A DNA stretch of 7,811 bases from a bacterium. GTDB lineage: Bacteria; RBG-13-66-14. Shown piece by piece: positions 1-5,266 of this stretch (position 1 is the first letter of the stretch; each line of letters begins with the position of its first letter). Under the pieces are notes generated by a model. The model was given only the letters and a program-made list of their open reading frames with translations. It was not told the origin of the DNA and did no database searches. Made by a program: the position numbers and the translations under genes. The DNA lies in NCBI GenBank assembly GCA_021107695.1, contig JAIOSI010000212.1, positions 1 through 7,811 on the forward strand. Direction: 5' to 3'.

Positions 1-70
1 GAGCAGAGTGGTTTTTAAGTTACTATCCGTTGAGACTGACACCCAACCCTAAACAAGAAGAGAGAGACCG

Positions 71-724
71 ATGAAACACGAACTCCTGTACAAGCCAAAC
101 TTTACCCTTGCCCGTGTGCTACTCGACCCCGGTGAACAGGTTACCGCTGAAGCCGGTGCAATGGTTACCATGTCCGCTGATATGGAAATGAAGACCAAGG
201 GTCGTGGCGGCATTGGCAAAGCCCTGCTGCGCAGCATGGTCGGTGGCGAGAGCTTCTTCCAGAACACCTTCACCGCCGGGGCTAACGGTGGCGAGGTTAC
301 CCTGGCTCCGAACTACCCTGGCGACGTCGTCCAGCTTCACCTCGAAGGCAACGCGGTGATGGTACAGTCCGGCTCCTACATCTTCGACACCGGCGAGATC
401 GATATCAGCACCAAGTTCGGCGGCGGCAAGATGTTCTTCTCCGGCGAGCGGCTCTTCATGCTCAAAATCAGCGGTCACGGCGAAATCTTCATCAGTGCCT
501 ACGGTGCCATCCACATGGTCGAACTGGGCGCGGGCGAGGAGTACATCGTTGACACCGGACATATCGTCGCCTTCGACGAAACCGCCACCTTCAAGGTTAC
601 CAAGGCGGGCAGCATGAAGTCCCTCTTCTTCTCCGGCGAGGGCTTCGTCTGTCGCTTTACCGGTCCTGGTCGCGTCTGGATCCAGACGCGCAACCCGGCG
701 ATGTTCCTGATGGCTGGACGTTAG
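71..724 (+). CDS. AIM24 / TIGR00266 family protein
   Basis: This 217-aa protein belongs to the AIM24 (DUF124, TIGR00266) family, recognised from the overall pattern and from the C-terminal block VDTGHIVAFD, then FFSGEGFVCRF and GPGRVWIQTRNP (about residues 160-210). The family is a beta-rich, trimer-forming fold. The mitochondrial member affects inner-membrane organisation, but the bacterial function is not settled, so I give no specific role. There is no signal peptide or membrane segment, so it should be cytoplasmic. The length is near the usual 220-260 aa and the protein looks complete, ending just after the conserved block. The ATG at 71 is preceded by a purine-rich stretch (AAGAAGAGAGAGA), a weak ribosome site. 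TACTAT at 21-26 could be a -10 element, but its -35 would lie almost at the window edge. A strong hairpin 30 bases after the stop suggests a single-gene transcript or the end of an operon. Confidence 0.92.
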   Translation: MKHELLYKPNFTLARVLLDPGEQVTAEAGAMVTMSADMEMKTKGRGGIGKALLRSMVGGESFFQNTFTAGANGGEVTLAPNYPGDVVQLHLEGNAVMVQSGSYIFDTGEIDISTKFGGGKMFFSGERLFMLKISGHGEIFISAYGAIHMVELGAGEEYIVDTGHIVAFDETATFKVTKAGSMKSLFFSGEGFVCRFTGPGRVWIQTRNPAMFLMAGR

Positions 725-754
725 TCAACCTGGCTCGGATGCTCAATGTTCCAA

Positions 755-784
755 ACAGAGGAGGCGTAACCGCGCCTCCTCTGT
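755..784 (+). terminator. Hairpin after the AIM24-family gene, probable transcript end
   Basis: A perfect 12-bp, GC-rich stem (ACAGAGGAGGCG at 755-766 pairs with 773-784) closes a 6-base loop, 30 bases after the stop codon. No U-run follows (the next bases are CTATCAGAGA), so it is not a textbook intrinsic terminator. It may stop transcription weakly or protect the 3' end. The hairpin is seen directly; its role is inferred. Confidence 0.5.
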
Positions 785-897
785 CTATCAGAGACCTTTG
801 AGAAAGTGTTAATCCCCTTTAGAGACGAGGGACTGAAACCCCTTGAAGGCTGTCGCGAAATACACAAAAAACTGTTGCTATGGCTGTCGGTGGTTTT

Positions 898-925
898 GTA
901 GGGGTACGGCATGCCGTGCCCCTAC
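898..925. repeat. Palindromic repeat, copy 1 (GTAGGGG...CCCCTAC arms)
   Basis: This 28-bp palindrome has outer arms GTAGGGG (898-904) and CCCCTAC (919-925) and an inner core TACGGCATGCCGTG that folds on itself with one G-T wobble (905/918). It is followed by GGCGG. Related palindromes with the same outer arm but different cores lie at 3760-3786, 3848-3871 and 3908-3931. That makes this a member of a dispersed intergenic repeat family rather than a gene-specific site. Confidence 0.75.
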
Positions 926-1056
926 GGCGGATTACATCGTCTCCGTGAGGGCAGGTTATCGCATTATTTGATGATTTTGAGCTTTTTGCGTCAGTCTACC
1001 CTTCTACCCTTGTCTTAAAACCACGATCAGCCGACCATCAACGTCCATCTGGTGCG

Positions 1057-1085
1057 TTGACAGCATACCCGCCCCGTGTTATAAA
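1057..1085 (+). promoter_or_regulatory. Near-consensus sigma70-type promoter for the parvulin genes
   Basis: TTGACA (1057-1062, a perfect -35) is separated by 17 bases from TATAAA (1080-1085, one base off TATAAT). A TG at 1077-1078 gives an extended -10. Transcription would start near 1092, leaving a leader of about 98 bases before the TTG at 1190. It faces the PpiC-like lipoprotein gene and probably also drives the SurA-like gene, for which I see no convincing promoter. The match is seen directly; activity is inferred. Confidence 0.65.
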
Positions 1086-1179
1086 TGCCCTCGGACTGAG
1101 GGGTTTCCCACCAGCTGAAGGAACCTCATATCGCTCAGCTTCGTACCGCTATCAACCGACTATAACCGTCTTCTCCCCT

Positions 1180-1186
1180 GAGGTGA
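1180..1186 (+). promoter_or_regulatory. Shine-Dalgarno site that fixes a TTG start
   Basis: GAGGTGA ends 3 bases before the TTG at 1190, with the GAGG core 6 bases away. The GTG inside it (1183) is out of frame and runs into TAA within five codons, so TTG is the start that gives a full signal peptide. Confidence 0.65.
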
Positions 1187-1189
1187 ACG

Positions 1190-2113
1190 TTGCGACGTAA
1201 CCGCCCTGCTATCATCATATTTATTCTGTTGTCCCTCGCTGTGCTGTTGTTCACCGCCTGCGAGGAAGAGGACGATTCCGACGGAGTCATCGCCATCGTC
1301 GGTGGAAAAGAGCTTGTGGAAGAGGACGCCTGGAAGCTAATGGGAGCCGACCCCGGTTCGCCGATTCCCGCCTCCGTTGTCGAGCAGCTTATCCGCCGGG
1401 AGCTGGTGCTTTCCGAGGCCCTTGACCTCGGCGTTACCGTGGCGGAGAGCCGGATAGATGAGGTCTATCGGAACCTCGCCGCTCACGACGAGGTGATTTT
1501 GGCTGGTGGAACGGCATCGAAGATCCGCGAGACCGAACTGCGTGAACAGGTCAGCGAAGATCTGCTCTACGAAGCGATTGTGGAGCAGGAGGTCATCGCC
1601 CGCATCAGCGTTGCCGAGGCGGAGATCGCCGCGTTCTACGCCGAGCAGAAAGAGGAGCTGACCCGCACCCCGCTGCGTTTTAGTCAGATTGTCCTGCCGG
1701 ATATGGAGACCGCTGAGGCGGCTCTGGCTCGCCTGGACGAGGGCGAAGATTTCCCCGACCTCGCCATCGAGCTGAGCCTGACCCCGGAGGGGTCGCAGGG
1801 TGGCTTGATTGAGCTTGACACAGCGGAGAGCCTCCCTGTCGCGATTAGCGATGCCCTGACAGAGCTTGGGATGGGGGAGATGTCCGAGCCGATTGAGACC
1901 GACTACGGCGTTCACCTGCTGATTCTCGAAGAGAGCAGCGAAGAGCCGTTTACTCCGCCGCTGGAGATGGTGCGCGACGAGCTGCGCCAGCAGATGATCG
2001 ACGAACGCTCCGCCGAGGAGATGGAGAACTGGCTGCTCTCTCTGGAGGCAAAAGCCGCCGACAGCACCTGGCGAGCCAAGCTGGAAGAACTTCCGCGGAC
2101 CGAAGAAGAGTAG
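1190..2113 (+). CDS. PpiC/parvulin-type peptidyl-prolyl isomerase lipoprotein (SurA-like)
   Basis: This 307-aa protein is probably a periplasmic, lipid-anchored folding factor. Residues 1-24 form a lipoprotein signal: basic MRRNRP, a hydrophobic run, then LFTAC with Cys24 as the lipidation site. Phe at -3 is less usual than Leu. Glu at +2 would favour the outer membrane if the enteric Lol rule applies. Residues about 33-155 resemble the helical SurA-type N-terminal region (VVEQLIRRELVLSEA). Residues about 162-250 match a parvulin rotamase domain: RFSQIVL, then GEDFPDLAIELS, GSQGG, GEMSEPIETDYGVHLL. The usual His at the start of the domain (H-x-x-I-L) is replaced by Phe164. Catalysis is therefore unproven and chaperone activity may be the main role. 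The start is TTG at 1190, supported by GAGGTGA at 1180-1186 and by the signal peptide beginning there. The tail (250-307) is helical and very acidic. It lies 139 bases upstream of the SurA-like gene, probably in the same transcript. Confidence 0.88.
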   Translation: MRRNRPAIIIFILLSLAVLLFTACEEEDDSDGVIAIVGGKELVEEDAWKLMGADPGSPIPASVVEQLIRRELVLSEALDLGVTVAESRIDEVYRNLAAHDEVILAGGTASKIRETELREQVSEDLLYEAIVEQEVIARISVAEAEIAAFYAEQKEELTRTPLRFSQIVLPDMETAEAALARLDEGEDFPDLAIELSLTPEGSQGGLIELDTAESLPVAISDALTELGMGEMSEPIETDYGVHLLILEESSEEPFTPPLEMVRDELRQQMIDERSAEEMENWLLSLEAKAADSTWRAKLEELPRTEEE

Positions 2114-2147
2114 CTGGTCAAGAAAAATCGTTGCTTCGGATACTCCT

Positions 2148-2170
2148 CCCTCTCCCCTTTGGGGAGAGGG
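2148..2170. repeat. Dispersed CCCTCTCCCC hairpin repeat between the parvulin genes
   Basis: A perfect 10-bp stem (CCCTCTCCCC at 2148-2157, GGGGAGAGGG at 2161-2170) closes a TTT loop, followed by TCGGGGTGAGGGG to 2183. From general knowledge this motif is scattered through spacers of many bacterial genomes. Read on the - strand it encodes the peptide PHPDPLPKGERE, known from many spurious database ORFs. There is no U-run, so I do not call it a terminator. It could dampen transcription or translation between the two genes. Confidence 0.7.
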
Positions 2171-2252
2171 TCGGGGTGAGGGGCTAATATCAAAACCTTC
2201 GGCTTTTGCTAAAAACTTTTTCTATATCCCCCTATCCCGTGAAAGAACCTCT

Positions 2253-3545
2253 ATGAAAAAACAACACCTCAGCCTCGTGCTGTTGCTTCTGCTGGTGCTG
2301 ACCGCTCAGTCCGCCGAGCTGGTTGACCACATCCTCATCGTTGTCAACGACGACATCATCCTCGCCTCGGATATGTCCTCCTACGTCAACAGCTACATCG
2401 CCCAGATCGGTCGCCCCCCGGAAAGCGAAGAGGAACTGACCCAGATCACCCTCGCCGTCTTCATGCAGATGGTAACGACCAAGGTGATGGAGCAGGAGGC
2501 ACGGCGGCAGGGACTCAGCGTAACCTACGCCGAGCTTGAGGCAATCGTCAACGACCAGCTAGCATCTTCGGCGGCGATGTACCCCAGCCACGATGAGTTT
2601 CTGGCGGCTCTTGACGAGGCGGGGATGAGTGAAGCCCAGCTCGAAGATATGTACCGCAGCGAGGCACGCTCACAGCTACTCATCAATCAACTCCTCCAGC
2701 ATCGGTACTCCGCGAACATCAGCGTTACCGAAGAGGAGATCGACGACTATCTGGCGGAGCATAACACCTCCACCGAGAAGCGGCTGGTCTTCGACCTGCG
2801 CGATGTAACCGCCTACCTTCGCACAGGACAGGGAACGGAAGAAGCGGTTCGCGCCGAGGCAGCCCGTCTGGCAACCCAGGCGCGGCGGGGCGGGGACTTC
2901 ATCGCCTTTGCCAATCAGCACAGCGACGCTCTGGTTGATATGGGGAATGTGCAGCGGCGGGACCTCGACGAGGCCTTTACCGTGGCGGTCTTCAGCCTCA
3001 ACGAAGGGCAGATCTCCGAGCCGGTACGCACCTCGCTGGGCTGGCATGTCATCAAGGTTCTGGAGCGGATTGACGATAACACCCTCCACCTGGCGCAGAT
3101 TCAGCTCTCCATCTCTCCGACCCGGGAAGACGAAGAACGGGTTTATGCCGCGCTTGCGGCGGCACGAGAGCTGCTCTCCGAGGACAAGAACGCCCGACTC
3201 TCCTTCCTCAGCGACTACACCGACATTCTGGAGTCGGAGAATCGTTCGGTCTCACTGAGTCGCATCGAGTCCGGCGACCCCGCCCTGGCGGTAGAACTGA
3301 AGAATCTCCCTGTCGGCGGAATGACCGCTGACTACACCGTCGGCGATGGCACGCGGTTCTCGGTGCTACTACGCCGAGAAGAACGCAGCGACCAGAGCCG
3401 GGAGGATGTCCGGCTGGCAATCTTCAATCAGCGAGTCGATGAAAAGCGGGAAGAGTGGGTGCAGGATCTGATCGGCGAGGCGTGGATCGAGGTCAAGCAG
3501 GAGGAGCTGAAGGGTCTGCTCCCCGATGGTCCAGGCAGCCGCTAG
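2253..3545 (+). CDS. SurA-like periplasmic chaperone / peptidyl-prolyl isomerase
   Basis: This 430-aa protein resembles SurA, the periplasmic chaperone that escorts unfolded outer-membrane proteins. Residues 1-20 are a Sec signal peptide (MKKQHL, a Leu-rich core, probable cleavage after A-Q-S). Mature residues 22-170 match the SurA N-terminal domain: VDHILIVVNDDIILASDM near the start, then helices ending in ISVTEEEIDDYLAEH. Residues about 178-273 are a parvulin domain (GGDFIAFANQHSDA, MGNVQRRDL, EGQISEPVRTSLGWHVIKV). Residues about 277-375 look like a second, degenerate parvulin domain (LHLAQIQLSI, then LPVGGMTADY). A helical C-terminus (380-420) could complete the SurA core as in E. coli SurA (428 aa, two parvulin domains). 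The gene symbol is withheld because orthology cannot be shown here. The ATG at 2253 has only a weak upstream GAAAG. Transcription probably reads through from the lipoprotein gene 139 bases upstream. Confidence 0.88.
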   Translation: MKKQHLSLVLLLLLVLTAQSAELVDHILIVVNDDIILASDMSSYVNSYIAQIGRPPESEEELTQITLAVFMQMVTTKVMEQEARRQGLSVTYAELEAIVNDQLASSAAMYPSHDEFLAALDEAGMSEAQLEDMYRSEARSQLLINQLLQHRYSANISVTEEEIDDYLAEHNTSTEKRLVFDLRDVTAYLRTGQGTEEAVRAEAARLATQARRGGDFIAFANQHSDALVDMGNVQRRDLDEAFTVAVFSLNEGQISEPVRTSLGWHVIKVLERIDDNTLHLAQIQLSISPTREDEERVYAALAAARELLSEDKNARLSFLSDYTDILESENRSVSLSRIESGDPALAVELKNLPVGGMTADYTVGDGTRFSVLLRREERSDQSREDVRLAIFNQRVDEKREEWVQDLIGEAWIEVKQEELKGLLPDGPGSR

Positions 3546-3548
3546 CAG

Positions 3549-3711
3549 CGCGGTGCGTTGCACCACAGTTTCGCGATTAACCAAATGGACGCGTAATGTT
3601 CACTCCCGCGTTTAACCGCTTCCGCTGGTTGCTTGCAAATATCGTTTGAGTGCTTAGGACTTCTTAAAGGTTTTCCGGGCGAAGCCCAGCCTTGTGATGC
3701 AACGCACCGCG
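3549..3711. repeat. 163-bp segment bounded by 19-nt inverted repeats
   Basis: CGCGGTGCGTTGCACCACA at 3549-3567 is the reverse complement of 3693-3711 with 18 of 19 positions matching (one mismatch at 3697). The left arm is itself a small palindrome (GGTGC-GTT-GCACC, 3552-3564). The segment could be a small non-coding mobile element (MITE-like) or two oppositely oriented copies of a short intergenic repeat. No target-site duplication is visible. The left end begins four bases after the SurA-like stop codon. Confidence 0.55.
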
Positions 3712-3742
3712 TTGCCCGTTTCCGTTGGTCGCTTGCAAATAC
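3606..3742 (+). repeat. Direct repeat pair, about 100 bp apart
   Basis: 3606-3642 and 3707-3742 are imperfect direct copies. The inner 27 bases (3616-3642 and 3716-3742, exactly 100 apart) differ at only four positions, all transitions. The shared core is TGGTYGCTTGCAAATAY, and both copies begin CCGCGTT with a one-base length difference before the core. The left end of the second copy overlaps the right arm of the inverted repeat, so the two repeat types may be parts of one larger repeated unit. Confidence 0.6.
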
Positions 3743-3759
3743 AAGATCAACATCGTGTT

Positions 3760-3789
3760 GTAGGGGCGAAGCTTGTCTTCGCCCTTTTT
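3760..3789 (+). terminator. Palindromic repeat copy 2, with U-run: possible terminator for the parvulin operon
   Basis: GTAGGGGCGAAG pairs with CTTCGCCC: the perfect part is 3764-3771 with 3777-3784, extended by a wobble and one A-T pair, around the loop CTTGT. It is followed directly by TTTTT (3785-3789), as in an intrinsic terminator facing +. It lies about 215 bases after the SurA-like stop. Its left arm matches the repeat family of 898-925, so it may be a decayed family member that also terminates transcription. Confidence 0.5.
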
Positions 3790-3847
3790 GGCATAACAAT
3801 TCAATTTGACATAGGAATGGCAATTTTATCAAACCCGCAGGGTTATG

Positions 3848-3871
3848 TAGGGGCGCAGCGTGCTGCGCCCT
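3848..3871. repeat. Palindromic repeat copy 3
   Basis: GTAGGGGCGCAGC and GCTGCGCCC form a 9-bp perfect stem (3851-3859 with 3862-3870) around two bases. The left arm GTAGGGG is intact; the right arm has decayed to CCCTGATT. Same family as the palindromes at 898-925 and 3908-3931, with a different core. Confidence 0.65.
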
Positions 3872-3907
3872 GATTATATAGGCAAAAGGGCAAACACAAG
3901 GTCTTGC

Positions 3908-3931
3908 AGGGGTGTATTGCAATACACCCCT
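3908..3931. repeat. Palindromic repeat copy 4 (perfect 24-bp palindrome)
   Basis: AGGGGTGTATTG and its exact reverse complement meet at 3919/3920. The right end reads CCCCTACGGTGG, closely matching the CCCCTACGGCGG that ends the copy at 898-925, although the cores (GTATTGCAATAC versus ACGGCATGCCGT) are unrelated. Confidence 0.7.
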
Positions 3932-3983
3932 ACGGTGGCAGGTTAGATGGGATGGAGGTATTCTCGACCCATGACAATTTTAC

Positions 3984-4005
3984 GGCGGGGACTAAAGTCC
4001 CCGCC
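3984..4005. terminator. GC-rich hairpin at the end of the ileS-lspA block
   Basis: GGCGGGGACT (3984-3993) pairs perfectly with 3996-4005 around AA. It lies 21 bases beyond the stop codon of the - strand membrane-protein gene, the right place for its transcript end. On the - strand it is followed by GTAAAATTG, without a U-run; on the + strand TTTT comes 5 bases later (4011-4014). It may be a weak bidirectional terminator or another dispersed repeat. Confidence 0.4.
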
Positions 4006-4026
4006 CTGCATTTTGTCCATTGATAG

Positions 4027-4710
4027 TTATTGGAGGGGTTGCGGCGGAGCGAAGATACGGGTCAGGAAGAGGTCGTCGCGGTAGAGGGCGAGTTCGTAGC
4101 GTCCGTCGGGGAGCGATTCCCTCGTGGCGGTACTGAGGTAGAAGCAGACGATGGCATCGCTTTCTTCGAGGACGACGGCGGAGGCGGCTCCGGTGAGCGG
4201 TTCTCCGTCAAAGAACCATTCGGCGCGGAGGGTGTCGGTTAACAGAGCGTGGCGATAAGCGACCTCGGCTCGCAGTCCGCCTTGCTGCCAGGCTAGCCGG
4301 GGGTGAAACTCGAAGGGTCGAGGCGGGAGGTAGAGGGTTTCCGTTGCCAGAATAGCTCCGCCGGGGCAGAGGAACTCGATCCGGTGATTGCCCGGCGGCA
4401 GCTCGCCACCGCTAAGGCGAAAACTGACCTCGCCATCACCAGCTCCCAATGAGAGCGTCTCGGTCAGCTTCTCGCTGGAGGGGGAACTCCAGAGGCAATC
4501 CACGGTTCCGCCAGCGGGAGCGTTCTGATAGAGCAGGCGAAGCTCCAGGTACTCCGGCTCCGGTAAAACGGTGTAGGGAGCGATAACCTCGATCACCGTT
4601 ATGCGGAGACCACCGGTGAGCAGGTACAACCCCCCGGCTGCGATGAGGCAGCCGAGGGCGATGGCGACTGACAGGAGGTTAGCTTTTTTTTCTGGCACGG
4701 ATTTCAGCAC
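4027..4710 (-). CDS. Unrecognised membrane-anchored protein with duplicated beta-rich region
   Basis: I do not recognise this protein (up to 227 aa). Residues 12-33 form one hydrophobic segment (SVAIALGCLIAAGGLYLLTGG) after a basic N-terminus, so the remainder probably faces the periplasm. That part reads as beta-rich and seems duplicated. About 66-128 and about 159-221 share the order Trp, polar loop, alternating strand, LP-x-G-x-H/Y, then a strand ending in a Pro pair (ELPPGNHRIEFL versus SLPDGRYELALY). This resembles two Ig-like sandwiches, which is inference. Three Cys (72, 115, 189) lie in that part. The start is GTG at 4710, or GTG at 4698, overlapping the end of lspA by 32 or 20 bases. 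Neither has a clear ribosome site, so translation is probably coupled to lspA. It ends the ileS-lspA block; a link to lipoprotein or envelope work is only suggested by position. Confidence 0.75.
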   Translation of the reverse strand: MLKSVPEKKANLLSVAIALGCLIAAGGLYLLTGGLRITVIEVIAPYTVLPEPEYLELRLLYQNAPAGGTVDCLWSSPSSEKLTETLSLGAGDGEVSFRLSGGELPPGNHRIEFLCPGGAILATETLYLPPRPFEFHPRLAWQQGGLRAEVAYRHALLTDTLRAEWFFDGEPLTGAASAVVLEESDAIVCFYLSTATRESLPDGRYELALYRDDLFLTRIFAPPQPLQ

Positions 4711-5266
4711 GGATAGTGGCGAGAATCAACAGTCCCACCCCAACGACGACACAGGCATCGGCAACGTTGAAGGTCGGATAGTGGTAGGTTCCGATAGTGA
4801 AGTCGAGGAAGTCCACCACACCGCCGACGATGATACGATCGAGGAGGTTGCCGATAGCTCCGGAGAGAACCAGCCCCAGCCCCCAGACCATTCCTTTGGT
4901 AAGGTCCTTACCCACCGCCAGCCAACCAATGAGCATCAGGATGGCAACGGTGGTGATTGCCATGAACACGAAGTTGATGCCGGGGACATCACGCAGGAAA
5001 CCCCAGGCAACACCGGTGTTGAGGCTGTGGACGAGCTTGAAGTCGATAAAACCAAAGAGTTTGGAAAAGACGGTAACGCCCATGTGATAGGGAATGGTCA
5101 GCTGGATGGCTAGCTTACTCGCCTGATCGGCAACCAGCCCGATCAGGGCGATCCAGAGTGCCAGCTTGCGCGTGCCAAGCTGGGCGAAGAAACCCTTCCA
5201 GCCCGGCCAGAGTTTTTCCTTGGTCTTGCCGACTTTAGCTTCACCGATTTTCTTAACCTTTTCCAC
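4679..5266 (-). CDS. lspA: Lipoprotein signal peptidase (signal peptidase II)
   Basis: LspA is the inner-membrane aspartyl protease that cuts the signal peptide from prolipoproteins after the lipobox Cys is diacylated. The 195-aa product has the family signature: VADQASK (residues 45-51), LNTGVAWG (82-89), GAIGNLLDR (136-144), VVDF with catalytic Asp152, and FNVAD with catalytic Asp170. The two Asp are 18 residues apart, as in E. coli (123 and 141). Four hydrophobic segments are visible (about 37-55, 97-117, 126-140, 171-184). A charged, Lys-rich N-terminal extension (1-34) makes it somewhat longer than the usual 160-170 aa. The start is GTG at 5266, which shares one base with the ileS stop (TAGTG) and has GGAAGG at 5273-5278 upstream. 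A longer in-frame reading from 5368 would lie wholly inside ileS and is rejected. The gene is translationally coupled to ileS. Confidence 0.97.
   Translation of the reverse strand: MEKVKKIGEAKVGKTKEKLWPGWKGFFAQLGTRKLALWIALIGLVADQASKLAIQLTIPYHMGVTVFSKLFGFIDFKLVHSLNTGVAWGFLRDVPGINFVFMAITTVAILMLIGWLAVGKDLTKGMVWGLGLVLSGAIGNLLDRIIVGGVVDFLDFTIGTYHYPTFNVADACVVVGVGLLILATIRAEIRARKKS

Larger units (their letters stand above)
725..1189. other. 465-bp intergenic region
   Basis: No gene is supported here. In order it holds the hairpin at 755-784, an AT-richer stretch with no clear signal (785-897, with GGCTGTCG repeated at 848 and 882), the palindrome at 898-925, another unremarkable stretch to about 1050, the promoter at 1057-1085, and a leader of about 98 bases before the TTG start at 1190. 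The leader has a small inverted repeat (AGCTGA at 1113-1118 with TCAGCT at 1135-1140), too weak to call a regulatory RNA. Confidence 0.7.
3546..4026. other. 481-bp convergent intergenic region packed with repeats
   Basis: No gene is supported in this spacer between the ends of the + strand parvulin genes and the - strand ileS-lspA block. It contains an inverted-repeat pair (3549-3567/3693-3711), a direct-repeat pair (3606-3642/3707-3742), three palindromes related to the one at 898-925 (3760-3786, 3848-3871, 3908-3931) and a further hairpin (3984-4005). It looks less GC-rich than the genes. Reading frames crossing it are short and show no family resemblance. Confidence 0.75.

Noticed and set aside
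119..562. 147-aa - strand open frame inside the AIM24-family gene
   Set aside because: Antisense shadow of a gene with clear family motifs.
1092..1189. Riboswitch in the leader of the PpiC-like gene
   Set aside because: Only a 6-bp inverted repeat is visible and no known riboswitch core is recognised.
1337..1915. 192-aa - strand open frame inside the PpiC-like gene
   Set aside because: Antisense shadow of a well-supported gene; no ribosome site or recognisable domain.
3549..3711. Insertion sequence or phage attachment site
   Set aside because: There is no transposase or integrase frame, no tRNA and no visible target duplication; only a small non-coding repeat is supported.
3542..3922. 126-aa - strand open frame in the convergent spacer
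   Set aside because: It is built from the repeats (inverted repeats, direct repeats, palindromes) and has no family resemblance.
3760..3931. CRISPR-like array in the spacer
   Set aside because: The palindromes are unevenly spaced, differ in their cores and lack a constant direct repeat with unique spacers; no cas gene is present.
4601..5113. 170-aa + strand open frame opposite lspA
   Set aside because: Low-complexity, Asp/Glu/His-rich product antisense to the lspA catalytic motifs.
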